From Bifiguratus adelaidae (taxonomy: Eukaryota; Mucoromycota; Endogonomycetes; Endogonales), in assembly GCA_002261195.1 (NCBI GenBank), contig MVBO01000102.1:1-52913 (forward strand): a stretch of DNA of 52,913 bases, written 5' to 3'. The notes below the pieces were generated by a model. The model had not been told where the DNA came from, ran no database searches, and saw only the letters and a program-made list of their open reading frames with translations. Positions within the stretch are counted from its first letter, which is position 1. Every line of letters starts with the position of its first letter. Shown one piece after another: positions 32,290 to 43,713 of this stretch. Made by a program: the position numbers and the translations under genes.

Positions 32290-32986
32290 ATGACAAAGAA
32301 AACCAAGCATGACTTACCATTGCACAAGGTCATCATGGTAGGGTCCGGTGGTGTAGGCAAGTCCGCCTTAACACTACAGTACATGTACGGAGATTTTGTG
32401 GAAGAGTATGACCCCACAAAAGCAGACAGTTATCGCAAGAAGGTGGTCCTAGACAACATTGAGTGTCAGATTGACATTCTAGATACAGCCGGTCAGGAAG
32501 AGTACGCTGCGGTAAGCGTCAGCTGAACGCTTTTGTAAGCTCTCACCTAATCTTGGCACCAGATTCGAGACAACTATTATCGTTCCGGAGAAGGGTTTCT
32601 ATGTGTCTTTTCAGTATGCGAGCGCGAGAGTTTTGAGCATACGCTTGAGTTTAGAGACCAAATCCTCCGTGTGCTCGATGACGAGTCGGTCAGTAGTGCA
32701 TGGACAAGCTAGGCTCGTTTTACTAACCCATGACTCGATATGTACCTAGATTCCCTTCATTCTCGTCGGCAACAAGGTCGACTTGTCCCATCTTCGGAAG
32801 GTTTCGTTCAATGAAGCGTCTAGTCTAGCTGGAGAATGGCATTGTCCTTACATCGAAACCTCTGCCAAGACGCGACAAAATGTGGATGAAGTCTATACAA
32901 TGCTTATGCGCAAGATAAGACAGCGAAAAGACAGTGTCAAAAATGCCCAAGGCAAGGGTAAAAAGGGCAAATGTATTGTCTTGTAA
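32290..32986 (+). CDS. RALA: Ral-type small GTPase
   Basis: Three exons: 32290-32511, 32563-32688 and 32750-32986 (194 aa). G1 [11 protein letters not shown], effector loop [14 protein letters not shown] (the Ral-specific [13 protein letters not shown]), G3 [31 protein letters not shown]4 GNKVDL and G5 ETSAKTR. The C-terminus is polybasic (GKGKKGK) and ends CIVL, a CaaX box expected to be geranylgeranylated. The effector region and the EGFLCVFS block place it with RalA/RalB rather than Ras or Rap/Rsr1. It would act through exocyst and vesicle trafficking (family knowledge). Ral is absent from many Ascomycota, which supports an early-diverging host. Confidence 0.93.
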
Positions 32987-33127
32987 GATGGAGGATTTAG
33001 GTAGAGGACTTCGAGCCGCAATGAGTGTATACTGCCCACATAATGCGTTATACGAGGAAGACAAGTATAAAAGCTCTTACTCTTATTTATATTAAAGGCA
33101 AGCACCTTTTCAGTGCCGTTGCTCCGT

Positions 33128-33290
33128 CTAGTTGATCCGAATGCGATAACCCTGAGCTCGAAAATCTGCGGAAGTATCACTTTCAAAGATCGAGAAGGAG
33201 ATGCCTGCTCGCTTCAAACCTTGGGCCAAGCAAAGTCCACCTAAAACCAACTCCAAAAATCAGAACGTGCTGCTGCTTGTTAGCCAAATT
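33128..33290 (-). pseudogene. Fragment of an FAD-dependent monooxygenase N-terminus
   Basis: Minus-strand reading gives [11 protein letters not shown], then one frame change, then [20 protein letters not shown] followed by RAQGYRIRI and a stop. This is the FAD-binding GxGxxG region and the RAQGYRLR-type block of fungal aromatic-ring monooxygenases. Only the first 55 residues or so remain; nothing of the substrate domain is nearby. Confidence 0.7.
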
Positions 33291-33869
33291 CACTGCAAAA
33301 ATCGTCAACGTATGCGGATCAGCATTGGTTCAGCGATATTATATACGTAGAACAATGCCCATCGTAAGGAAAAGATTTTCGGCGATGTAACCCCGCGCTA
33401 AACTTCTGTTCATTTGAGTCAATTCCGAGGGATAAGCGTTGAAGGGTCTTCCGCTCCTCGGAGGAGTTGGGCAAGCTGGCAGTGGAGGGTAAAAGCAAAG
33501 AAAAGGTCAGTGCGAGATCGTGCAAAGTAGCAAATATTCCATTTGCTTTGACCAGAAGCGCCAAAGGAACAGGGGTTTTTTATTACAAACTTGGAGCTAT
33601 TTCAGCTTTTCTCATGCACCGTCCTATCATACTCTCACGAAGAAACGTTTCTCCTATCCTCGGCAACCCATATGGCAGGCAGAGGTGTAACATGCAGGCA
33701 GACAATGATGACATCACTAATTTTCGTCCAATCAGCATCGAGCGAATACCCCTAACCCCAATGAACGGCGGTCGCCAGCCACAATAAACAGCGCTTCAAG
33801 CGATTCTTTTTTCCTTCTCTTTCCGTATATTCATTTCCCTTGGGTCTTGATTTCTTGGAACTAAACACA
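33291..33869 (+). promoter_or_regulatory. Promoter region of ribosomal protein uL13 gene
   Basis: It holds a CRE-like TGACATCA at 33709-33716, a telomere-repeat-like CCCCTAACCCC near 33748-33758 and a long pyrimidine tract (about 33806-33842) shortly before the ATG. All are frequent in fungal ribosomal-protein promoters. No convincing gene; the plus-strand open frame 33467-33787 has no ATG start or domain. Confidence 0.45.
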
Positions 33870-34923
33870 ATGAGCACTTTTGAGAAGGTGAGTGCATAGG
33901 ACGATGATGATAGTTGGTTGCATTGGCGTGGAAAGTTTGATGGTCGGAATGGAGCCCGTCAACGGTCATCCATGGCTGAGTTTATGCAATACATGTCGGC
34001 ATATGAATGGCTGGTTTGCATCAACAACAACATCAGCAGACGTCGTGGGAGCAGTTCAGGCTGAGTTACGTCGTCGTTCGAGGTCAACAAGTTGAGAATC
34101 GCCTTGATCAGGTTGGGTGGCTTAGCCTCTCATGGGCATCCTGTCGATCCTGCGACGCTTAGTTGTCTGATCCAGCGAGCCATATCTCCATCTTCGACGC
34201 CATATGCACCTTCGCATCATCATCAAGATGGTCTTTGCTAGGACAGCGACTTAACCTTACTTTTACCAGGTCATTGTAATCGACGGCAAGGGCCATTTAT
34301 TGGGCCGTTTGGCTTCCATTGTTGCCAAGCAAATCCTCAACGGCCAAAAGGTTGTCATTGTCAGATGTGAGGAGATGCAAGTTTCCGGATCTTTCTTCCG
34401 TAACAAGCGTAAGTTGTGAATGATCATGGGCGAGGTGGCTTATGCGACACGACACTTACTCCTTTTATCTCTGTTCATAGTCAGATACCACGCTTACTTG
34501 CACAAGCGCTGCCTTATCAACCCTCAACGTGGTCCTTTCCACTTCCGTGCTCCCTCGCGCATCTTCTACAAGGCTCTCCGTGGCATGATCCCTCACAAGA
34601 CCGCCCGTGGTGCCGCCGCTCTTGATCGCGTGAAGCTCTTCGAAGGTGTTCCCCCACCATACGACCGTGTGAAGCGCGTTGTTGTCCCTGCCGCTCTCCG
34701 TGTCCTCAAGCTCAAGCCTGGACGCAAGTACACCACCATCGGCCGTGTCTCACACGAGGTTGGCTGGAAGTACCAAGATGTCGTCAAGACCTTGGAAGAG
34801 AAGAGAAAGGTCAAGTCTGCTGCCTTCTATGCTCGTCGTGTCGCGCAATCCAAGCTTGCTGCCAAGGCTCGCCAAGAGAAGGCTGAGGCCATCAACAAAG
34901 AGTTGGCTGTCTATGGTCACTAG
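33870..34923 (+). CDS. RPL16: 60S ribosomal protein uL13 (L13a / yeast L16)
   Basis: Three exons: 33870-33887, 34270-34408 and 34481-34923 (199 aa, the exact usual length). [39 protein letters not shown], the [17 protein letters not shown] block and [20 protein letters not shown] are all hallmark uL13 sequence. Component of the large subunit near the exit-tunnel side. The first exon codes only MSTFEK and is followed by a 382-nt intron, by far the longest seen in this window; that intron may host a small RNA. A pyrimidine-rich leader precedes the ATG. Convergent with the Myb gene. Confidence 0.97.
33893..33988 (+). ncRNA. Candidate box C/D snoRNA in the first uL13 intron
   Basis: Within the 382-nt intron there is a C box ATGATGA (33904-33910), a C'-like TGATGG (33938-33943) and a D box CTGA (33976-33979). 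They are closed by a complementary terminal stem TGCATA / TATGCA (33893-33898 and 33983-33988). Size (96 nt) and order fit a C/D snoRNA, and uL13 introns host snoRNAs in vertebrates. Weak points are that the stem begins only 5 nt after the splice donor, no clear D' box is seen, and I could not match a guide to rRNA. Confidence 0.3.
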
Positions 34924-35062
34924 ATCCTCCCTTCCGTGTATGATCCCAGCATAAAAGAACAAATTTGACATTCTACAGTTGCTATATGCGCGTACAGTAG
35001 TAGCTCAATCTGTCTATAAAAGATATGATACAGGTCGGTCTTTTTCATATAGAACGCAAGAG

Positions 35063-37490
35063 TCAGGGCATTGGCGCTACTGGATCTTCGGCGTCATTCA
35101 CATCTTCAGATTTCGGCCAGCGAATCGGAATTGGATAGGCGTTGCGTCCATTGGACCATGATTCATCGTCGGACTCGAGTTCATCCACCTCTTCTGGAAT
35201 GTGTGATGGATATCGATCAATTGGTCGGTCCTTGCGATGTGTTGGCGTTGAGTCTGGGGTGTTGGGACCAGGGTAATAAATGCCAGTCGCTGGTGCAGGT
35301 TGCCGCCGGTTTGACACTGGGGTGATCTCTTGATGAAGTGAAATTTTATTGCTTTTCGGAGCGGACGATGGATCAATGGCGTGTGTTACAGTAGGGAAAT
35401 GAGCTGAGGCATGGCTGTTGGAGTTATAGGGGGCAGAATCTGGTGTAGGTTGATGTTCGACGTTCCGAGTATTGGACCTTGGCGGAGTTGTTGGAATCGC
35501 TGCAGAAGGACGGTTCTCCAAAGGAGCTTCTGCAACTGCTGCCTCGTGTGTCCTTGGCAAAGCATCCAATGGCTCACAGTCATGGTCGCCATGCTCATTT
35601 TGCTTTTCGTCATCGGTGGCTTCCTTACCGTCCATTCGCGCTTTCAACGCCTGCAAGGCAATTTCCGTCTTTGGATTTGCCGAGCCCTTGTCAGTCGCCG
35701 CAGGATCACCCCGCTCTTCGTCAGGGGAATACAGAGCCCTCATTACCGTGCCATGCTTAAGCACCTTGACCCATCGCTGCCGGCATTGGTGGTAGGTACG
35801 CCCAGGTACGCTGCGAGCGACCAGGTTCCAGTTGTCCGCTCCGTATTTGGCAACGGCCTCCCGAAGCAAAGCGTCTTCTTCTCGTGTCCACTTGACGTAG
35901 GGGGATCGTGATTTCTTGAATTGGAAAGATGAAGTGTTGGCGGTTTTACCTTGAGGCGTCTTGTACATCATGTTCTCGATTCCACCACGTGCTTCGATCT
36001 CGCTTGGATCAATAAGGCGTATGGTCTCCTGCGATGCCCCTTGCTTCCATGAAGAACCGCGTCCTTTGTTATCACCATCATGGAAGGCTGCTCCCTCTGA
36101 CTCCGCTTTTCGCTTGCTATGACTTTCACCCACTTGAACGCGAAACTTCCTCTGGTTCTTGTCCTGCGGTTCGCGCTTGGCTGGGAAAGTAGCGAGAACC
36201 GGACTCGGCGTCGGTGATTGATGCGTAAGGTCAAACTTTTCACTGAATCTCAAGATTGTGGATGGCATTCTCCCTTTGCTGGACGAATCTGCAAACTTTT
36301 CAGTATCGCCCTCATCGTTTCTCTGTGCGTTGCTATTAGCGGAAGTATTGATCACTTGGTCCGCAAGCAAGACTAGACTATCAAGACCAGATCTCGGCTG
36401 GGCGATTGGCGGAGCAGGTCGTCGTGGCGGAGGTGTGGGACTACTAATCGACTGCTTTCGTTTGGTCGGAATGATCGGAGGTGGTGTCTTCGGTGTTTCT
36501 GGGTCTGCATATGTAGACGCGTAATTATCTAAGGAAAAGGAAGTTTGACGGAAGTTGTCTGAGGTTGTTTCCAAATACGCATGGCGTGCCGAACTGCGCA
36601 TAAGCTGCCGTTGTAGATAGTCTATTTGCTCATTCTTCTCATGCAGCCGCGTTTCAGATTCTCGTAACATTCGCTGCAATCGTCGGACGTCAACGAACCG
36701 TCGAACGTCCGCTTCCGTCACACCGTCGACCTTAATCTGCTTGATCTACAAACGACGGATTATCTGACATTGTTGATGTGACCGTGAATGTATCGCCTAC
36801 CTCTTCCTCCAAAGCTTCTTGATTCTTGAGCTTTTGTTGAAGGACCTCATTATCGCGTCGGAGCATGGTAAATTCAACATCCTTTTCATCGCTGGCTTTT
36901 GCACTCTAGAAAGCTACGGTCAACAGGGGAGATCAAATGAAGCCATAGAAATCCATGCCTGTAGTTTTTGCAGTTCTGTTAATGCTTTCAGCTCCATATC
37001 TAATGCTCGCGCCTTTCCGTCCAAGTGTAGGATCTTCCCGTTCTGTTGGCGCATAAATGCTAACATGGATTGCATTGTTGTACGGTCGAAAGCAAGCTTG
37101 GGAATTGCGTCAAATGGAAATCTTTCGTTTGTTGCCTGACTTGCAAACACTTACCATGTCCTTAGCGTGGTCTAGATGCTGCACTCGGGCGATATCTTGA
37201 TCCGTGAAACCATTGACCCAGTCCCATTCATGAGGAATGTCCTCCAGTTTAGGGCTTAAAAGGTCTTGAGGTGTAGTTTTAGGTTGTCCAGCATCGTCCA
37301 AGCGCACCAAATCGATCTTCCACCGAGCTTCGTCTCCCCATGCGATAACCTGCTTTGTGTTAATATCTAACTGCTTCATGCTCTAAGGACAATTTCGCCG
37401 CACCTGTTGCCTCACGGATTGATATATCTGATCCAGATGCACCAAGGCATCTGGGAGAGGTGCGACGTGGCCTTCTCCATATCCTGACAT
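35063..37490 (-). CDS. Coiled-coil protein with a single Myb/SANT repeat
   Basis: Five exons: 37404-37490, 37155-37349, 36959-37135, 36801-36905 and 35063-36745 (748 aa). The N-terminal 230 residues are predicted helical and coiled-coil (KNQEALEEEIKQIKVDG, VRRLQRMLRESETRLHEKNE). A long disordered Pro/Ser-rich middle follows. One Myb repeat lies at about 465-520: YVKWTREEDALLREAVAKYG, then NWNLVARSVPGRTYHQCRQR. The C-terminus is disordered and acidic (EEVDELESDDES). It may be a chromatin or transcription factor; a single repeat plus coiled coil recalls SNAPc/TRF-like or Teb1-like factors without matching one. The third intron is GC-AG. The start ATG (MSGYGEGHV) was chosen because exon 1 splices in frame to VIAWGDEARWK. 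Confidence 0.72.
36906..36958 (-). other. GC-AG intron in the Myb gene
   Basis: CTACAG|GCATGG donor, CTTTCTAG acceptor; joins ELQKLQ to SAKASDEKD. Read-through meets a TGA, and no GT donor gives a workable intron. Confidence 0.6.
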
Positions 37491-38099
37491 AGCAAGCCAA
37501 TTCTACTTGGTGTCTTTGACCTTGACGCCACGTTGACGGAAAGTTGGGAGAATATTCGCGAGTAGTCCTTATTCCTTGAAAAGTTTGAAGATAAGGACCC
37601 AAAGACCGGGGTTCCCTTCCAAATGGTAAGCGTAATGTCGTTATACCGAGGTCAAAACCTTTGAACTTGCTCCAAAACCAGTTATCCCCGCCTTTAAATG
37701 TCGAGACGTGACAGCGAGCACAAGTAGAGTCTATCCCAGTGCTTACAGGTCACAATAGGCGGAGCATGAGTTGCATGGGTTAATGAGTGGAGAATACAAC
37801 CAACGCTGCGCACCACTAAGTCAGCAAACTTTGAGGCGCGAATCTTAACCTTTTTTGTGTGACGTCATCGTTGATATTCCTCGGGTTCACTCCAAATGGC
37901 AATATTTTGCAAAACAATGGCACGTTCAAAACATCTGCTTTTGGGCACGGGCGAGCATCAAGCAACGCACACAGTATGATACAGGGTTGATGGGCACTAA
38001 AATACACTTAGTTGTGACTTGAAATAGATGCAGAGCGCCACCCATCTAAATTGCGCCTATGGATGACTTTGCAGTCAAGGACCGATCACACCAGGTAGA
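37491..38099. other. Intergenic region with a CRE palindrome
   Basis: 609 bp between the Myb gene start and the CNBP-like gene stop. A perfect TGACGTCA lies at 37860-37867, 370 bp upstream of the Myb ATG. No gene seen. Confidence 0.4.
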
Positions 38100-38982
38100 T
38101 TAGACCGTTGCAGCGCCAATAGATGTACAATCTCTTGATATGTGTCCAACCTCTCCACATCGATAGCATGTCTTGGCTTCGGCGCTACTTGTGCCGGACT
38201 TGTTGCGACACTCCCGGGCCTATAGTCGCAAGCCGGATTTAATCAGACCTTAGGATGCGCGTCTGCAGACGTTGCTTACCAAATGGCCGAATTTTCCACA
38301 GTTGTAGCATTGCATGCTGCTGCTATGTTCAGACACTCCTGCTTGACAGTCTCTCGCGAAATGATTAGCGCCTAGCGTCAACGAAAGCCACAAATTAAGC
38401 CGCAATTGGTTACATTTTACGAGACAACCCACCACCGCAATTGTAACATGTTATTGTGGATCCCCCAATCCGCGCACCTGACTGGCCGTTGTTGCCACTT
38501 TGGGGACAATCCCGAGAAAAGTGTCTCTAATGGATATGAGAGGATTTGAAGTAAAGCATCTAACGTCATCTGTTCACTTACAAATCGACCACAGGAATAG
38601 CACCGATTGTTCCCAGATGCACTAGCTATGCGTATGCTGGGACAGTCGCTCTGTAAATGACCCACTGCGAATGAGTCGGAATGGTGCTGAGTATCTTTCC
38701 AGTATGTCGGTTATAGAAAGTGCAAGCGCAACGTACCTCCACCGCAGGCATAACATTGTTTGGATTCGTTCGTCCGAGGCTGAGGGCAGTTGCTCGCTTC
38801 GTGCCCTGCCTGTTTACAATTGTAACAAAGTCGTTCCGGCGCATCACAGCGTTCAGCGATGTGACCGACTACCAAATTCAACACAGGACTTAGCGATCGC
38901 TCAATAAAGTTTCTAAGCCGTAACCCCGAGTTCTTTACGTACGTTGACCACACTTGTAGCAAGGTTTCCTTGACCCAAACAT
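38100..38982 (-). CDS. GIS2: CCHC zinc-knuckle nucleic-acid-binding protein (CNBP/Gis2)
   Basis: Six exons: 38943-38982, 38737-38868, 38582-38664, 38433-38526, 38280-38371 and 38100-38219 (186 aa). Seven CX2CX4HX4C knuckles: CYKCGQLGHIAERC, CYNCKQAGHEASNC, CYACGGVGHLQSDC, CYSCGRFRHFSRDC, CYNCGGANHFARDC, CYNCGKFGHLAREC and CYRCGEVGHISRDC. Seven is the number in yeast Gis2 and human CNBP, which bind single-stranded G-rich RNA/DNA and stimulate translation (family knowledge). Every intron falls inside a knuckle a few residues after its second Cys. The fourth donor was chosen because only that one restores knuckle spacing. EXO5 lies 70 bp upstream on the same strand. Confidence 0.92.
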
Positions 38983-39052
38983 GAGCAAAAGTTCACCAAC
39001 TCCACATATTTCTATTTTGGATTTGAGTGTATTGATGGGAGGGTTTTGAAGG

Positions 39053-40456
39053 TCAGCTTCGCAGTTGCGACTTTTCAGCAAGCTCGGATGCACAGGTCCG
39101 CCTCCATTCACATTGTTCGAAATAATCACAACTCCAACATTTCCAGCCAGCTTCAGAAATGTCGACACCTCGCATCACCGGTTCCATCTTCTCACCGGAC
39201 CAATAGCCTAAGGCCTTGTTGAGTTGATATGCTAGCTGAGCGGATGAGTAGGTGAAGTGGATCTCGCCAAGGGAGGATAATGTCTCTTGGTGAACGTACG
39301 ACAGGCAAAGCTTGTTCTCGAGTGTGGGAAATAAGGCAAAATGCGACAGTACGACGTTCAGCAACGTTCGAAGGGTGAGTAACGGTGGACCTTCGTCATC
39401 TATCGCTAAAGTGGGTATAAAGAATTTTGCATAATTGAGCACTTCTGTTGATAACGGAAGATCCGGATCCAAATCAAGAGTACTGAAGAAGTCCTTGCAG
39501 GGAAATTGGGAAGACGTGGTTACCAAGCTATCGTAAAGATATTTGTACACCATTAGCTGCATGCGTGCGGATCGTTGAGCTGAAAAATGCTTGGCAAGAC
39601 GGTCCGAGACCTTTGTCTTGGTGTCAGAGAGAAGAAAGTCCCAATCACAATTTGCATTTTCGGCAGCAATGTCGCCATTGACCTTTTGCGCGTTTCCAAA
39701 GAAGTCGGTTAACCGTTTTTGGGGCTCCATCTTTGATACCTTGACACGCGACTCTTTTCTGGTGATCTCATCTAGGACGCCATAAATAAGGAAGTACTGT
39801 CCAGCCCGATTTCGAGTGGCACAATTAGTGGCGAAACTGTCTAACTCAGCCTTGCGACATGGGAATCGCACAAATCCAAACACCGGGAGCTCGCGCGTCT
39901 TCCCACTGGTCATGAGTTCCTGTAAGCCGGTTACGCAATTGAGAAGCCTGCGGCGATGCATGTTTAACGGCCATTGCTGATGCACATCATCATATTCAGC
40001 TCACCTCAAGCCCCAGGTATCCTCCTTGGTCGTGGCTTGGATCTCTACGAGATCATGCAATTCCAATTCTAGCTCGCTATGTATGCGCTTGCCAAGCTTC
40101 ATAGCACTCGTCTCTGGCTTTCTCCCTGGACCTTCGAGCGTGTAATGAAACTGCAAACCACACCATTCCATGGAACACATGTCGGTCACCGATAGGAAGC
40201 CCTTGTTACCCCTATGCTTCTGGAACGGTGTCTTTTGTGTAGACGCATCCAAATCCTCGATATCATTGATATTTCCGCCACCGTCTTGTCGGTGTTCCAA
40301 AAAGTTTCGCTTTAACCACTTTATCTCTTCCACTGCTCCAGCTTGCTTTGTTGTTGAATGCATTGCATGCTCTTGTTGACCTGCCTCTATCGCTTCAAGC
40401 ACCTCCTCATTCGTCCAAAAATCGTCTTTCGCCCACTCTTCCCATTCCTCTGACAT
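39053..40456 (-). CDS. EXO5: Exonuclease V (EXO5/Dem1), Fe-S single-strand exonuclease
   Basis: Two exons: 40005-40456 and 39053-39947 (448 aa). The N-terminal block FLSVTDMCSMEWCGLQFHYT, with ETSAMKLGKRIHSELELEL, matches EXO5 including the first Fe-S Cys (EWC). The remaining cluster Cys form C-x2-C-x5-C in GWKCWSCDYFEQCEWR near the C-terminus. It is a PD-(D/E)XK nuclease that degrades single-stranded DNA. In yeast it maintains mitochondrial DNA; in animals it acts in interstrand crosslink repair (family knowledge). No obvious mitochondrial presequence; the start is acidic (MSEEWEEWAKDDFW), favouring a nuclear role. Divergent from Ran. Confidence 0.9.
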
Positions 40457-40559
40457 GCAACAGGAAGCTAAAATTAATTAATAAAGTTTTTGTTTTCTCC
40501 TCGACGCTTTTCGTCCCACTCTTTCACACCTTGCTAGTTACCCGTGTATAGATTCAAGG
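40457..40559. promoter_or_regulatory. 103-bp bidirectional start region (EXO5 / Ran)
   Basis: The EXO5 and Ran start codons are 103 bp apart. The gap includes AT-rich TTAATTAATAAAG near 40472-40486, a possible TATA-type element for one of them. Confidence 0.45.
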
Positions 40560-41442
<883 letters not shown>

Positions 41443-41745
41443 ATTTCTCACACCTATATCAAAATGATAGGTGGAGTATGCGGTATCCCTACTTTTGCCC
41501 TTCCACTCTTCGCTCTCTGGCGTCATTCGACCTTTGCAACACAGAGAGATACAAAAAAGCATTTGGATCTTGTCTCCAAAGCAATGTCATTGTTAGTTAT
41601 TCATCGTAGAGTTTTTTGTCCTCGCACCACTTAGTCGTTTTTTTTTCACAACCTGTCTTCCCATAAAGATACTTGCCTCTCTTTGTCGCACTTATGGAGT
41701 CCTTTGTATAACGAGTAAGAGTGGGCTTATGCCAGCTTACTGGAT
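41443..41745 (+). other. Region between Ran and the Sec7 gene
   Basis: 303 bp. No ATG here could be joined in frame to the Sec7 gene to supply its missing N-terminal helices. A T-rich run near 41637-41647 probably belongs to the Ran 3' UTR. Confidence 0.4.
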
Positions 41746-43576
41746 ATGAAATCCAGTGAAACAAAGCATGTACTTCATGCTCTGGCCTTCCATGACAAGT
41801 CCCTGGACGTTGCCTTGAGGTGAGCCGTCACTGTGATGAATTCAGCACGCTAGCTGTTTCCGGGTAACAAGCTCACGTCTCTCGTCTATCAGAACGTGGC
41901 TTTACCATCAGGAGCTTCCAAAAGCTACAGAGCATATCGACCAGCTACTCCGAGACTTTGCTGAACACTATCATTTTTGCAATAGCGGACTATTTCCCGA
42001 CGTTGGTAGGTTGCAAGGCAGAAACAAGAGCCAGACCTAATTTTTCCTAGATGCCGTACACACCGTAGCCTTCTCGCTTCTCCTACTTCAAACCGATGCA
42101 CACAATCCTCAAATCAAACGTAAAATGAGCAAGCCGCAATTCCTCAAGAGGACCTTGGCAGCTCTGGATGGCCGAGTTGCTAGTGAAGTCATACAGGTAA
42201 ACTTGGACCGCAAGAGTAGAATAATGTGACTCATCATATTCTTAGGTCTTTTACGACAACATTGTCTATCACGCAATCGAGAGTAAATGGGTACAAAGCA
42301 TAGCGCCATCATCTAGCACATGGTTTTCCATGTTTGCAGGTTACCCAGTGAGTTTGTCGGTGTTTAGACAGGTTCATATATCCTAATGCACATCATTCAG
42401 TCATCGGAGGCTTTCTCGTGTCCCCATCAGAATTACAAAACCGCCCTTGCCAAAATCCTGACACCGCCACCTATCCGCAACATCACCAATGACCTGTCCA
42501 ATTCCGACGACTTTGTTCACATCTCTACAGAATTGAGCACTATTGGCATGTTGAAGGCTTGTCACCCTATACGGGTTGGTATGATTGGCCTGAGCAAAGC
42601 GAGCAGAAGCGTTGCGGCGATCCATGATTTAAACGATCAATGTATCTCGGTAGATGTATTGAAACTTGATTTTGCGCACAAACTTGGGACTCAAACGGCG
42701 TCATCTCATTGCAAAGTTGGGCTCATTCTCGGCCGGAGGCAGCTATTCATCAGCCTCGACGTAACAATACAAGCGTGCGTACCAGACTCGATGCAAGCAA
42801 TAAGCGAGATATCGCCTCATTCAACCGAACAGCCAGTACTAAGGCCAATACGCATTCACAAAGTCATCGATTTGGCCTCGTGTACAGCTCTTTGCGATTC
42901 CGATCTCAATTTGCCAGACGTTTCTGCCCCCGAATCTCAATTGCACATTATATATGTCGGGGATAACAGTCAGACCTCTCAATTGCGGCAGTTGTCCTTC
43001 GGCATGGAGAGGCACCTGGCCATATGTTGGCGAGAGATGATTAATCTAGGCAGTGTCTTTATTCGCTGTGGGGACATGTCCGACCTATGTCTGGAGCAGA
43101 TGCAACGAACACTCACTTCTCGAATAAGGAGCAGTCAGATTTCGTTGGACAGAGACTTGAGCACAAGCCGGCAAATGCGACTACTTGAACCTGTCCGAGC
43201 AGAAACTGCTACACGCTTACTTCAGCACGCTCATAGTCATTCTTATAAGCTATGGAAAGAGGCTTTAGCACTTTCACAGCTTCGTTTCGCGTCAGAGTTA
43301 ATCAGTGACATTGCTGCAAGCGAGGACTACACACAACATCAAAATCCGCCTCTATTCCAGCAGCTTTCAGAATTTTTCCTCTACTCAACTCCATTATATA
43401 CCTGTGAGCAGTCTCTTGCAATGACATCGGTTGGCATCAGTAACCTGCACCCATCAGGGATCGTCGTGACCGAAAATCTTTCTGTCGGTCACCAATTCGA
43501 TGGCGACGGCACGTTTCTCTCGGACGTGGATTCCGAGGAATCGTTCCAAATCATTTACCATCACGATGCGATATGA
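41746..43576 (+). CDS. Shortened Sec7-domain protein (divergent ArfGEF-like)
   Basis: Five exons: 41746-41819, 41893-42005, 42051-42196, 42246-42347 and 42401-43576 (536 aa). A Sec7 domain fills about residues 15-140: KSLDVALRTWLYHQELPKAT, HIDQLLRDFAEHYHFCN, then the intact second motif VAFSLLLLQTDAHNPQIKRK and VFYDNIVYHAIE. Two oddities stand out. The first helices of the domain are absent, and the glutamic finger (LPGE or LPKE in active GEFs) reads LPKA, so nucleotide exchange on Arf is probably lost. The remaining 400 residues may contain a PH-like fold (about 165-290), but I cannot assign it firmly. The closest relatives are fungal Syt1/Yel1-type proteins. Convergent with the FAM192A-like gene. 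Confidence 0.72.
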
Positions 43577-43713
43577 CATTGCTGCTGAAATGAGATACCC
43601 GCCTTATACCGCCCGTCCGAGAACGGATAGACTGTTTCTATTCTATTGTACATCGCGATGCAAAACCAGTGTTTTGCCACTAAAAGTACATCCTGGTATG
43701 ATTTACAATTCGA

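Noticed and set aside
33467-33787. 106-codon plus-strand open frame before the uL13 gene
   Set aside because: It starts without an ATG, has no domain, and overlaps promoter-like elements. Treated as non-coding upstream region.
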